Shown here one piece after another: positions 6,422 through 6,442 of a DNA stretch of 6,442 bases. The translations under genes were made by a program, and so were the position numbers. Each line of letters opens with the position of its first letter. Positions within the stretch are counted from its first letter, which is position 1. This DNA is from an uncultured Acidimicrobiales bacterium (lineage in GTDB: Bacteria; Actinomycetota; Acidimicrobiia; Acidimicrobiales; UBA10347): positions 1 to 6,442 of the forward strand of contig CALDGN010000333.1 of NCBI GenBank assembly GCA_937942965.1, given 5' to 3'. The notes below the pieces were generated by a model. It was given only the letters and a program-made list of their open reading frames with translations. It ran no database searches and was not told where the DNA came from.

Positions 6422-6442
6422 CGTGAGCGCACCTGGCGGATG

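Noticed and set aside
6118..6426. 102-codon plus-strand ORF and 102-codon minus-strand ORF across the 3' region
   Set aside because: The translations are low in recognisable structure and run through the hairpins and repeat; neither has a ribosome binding site as good as the one before 6225.

Overview
The window is GC-rich bacterial DNA with strongly G/C-biased third codon positions. The fused FAD oxidoreductase/GcvT enzymes, an aminotransferase resembling mycobacterial Rv3329 (from memory) and a possible leaderless start with a TANNNT -10 box suggest an actinobacterium. A marine Acidimicrobiia-type genome (Ilumatobacter-like) is my best guess, but this is an inference and no marker gene is present.

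Layout. Positions 1-920 (minus strand) hold the first 306 codons of a class III PLP-dependent aminotransferase whose C-terminus runs off the left edge. A 77-bp divergent intergenic region (921-997) carries candidate promoters for both directions. Positions 998-3526 and 3562-6036 (plus strand, 35 bp apart, probably one operon) encode two paralogous proteins of 842 and 824 residues. Each has the domain order of dimethylglycine oxidase/dehydrogenase and sarcosine dehydrogenase: an N-terminal FAD oxidoreductase with the His that binds FAD covalently, a linker domain, and a C-terminal folate-binding GcvT aminomethyltransferase half. The first is more sarcosine-dehydrogenase-like and the second more dimethylglycine-dehydrogenase-like.

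Positions 6037-6442 are mostly non-coding. Three copies of a 23-nt unit (two direct, one inverted) begin 3 bp after the second stop codon. The last two form a 50-nt imperfect palindrome that looks like a REP element and may also terminate the operon. Beyond it are a 7-bp hairpin, a possible 42-codon small ORF with a good ribosome binding site, and, over the stop codon of that ORF and downstream, a compact series of stems including one capped by a GCAA tetraloop.

How the genes may work together. The two flavoproteins are expected to oxidise N-methyl groups of small methylated amines (dimethylglycine, sarcosine or related betaine breakdown products) and pass the one-carbon unit to tetrahydrofolate as 5,10-methylene-THF. 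The divergent aminotransferase could handle a primary amine or amino acid from the same catabolic programme. Substrates cannot be fixed from sequence alone. I see no wholly new system. The most open parts are the division of labour between the paralogues, the repeat array and the structured 3' end.
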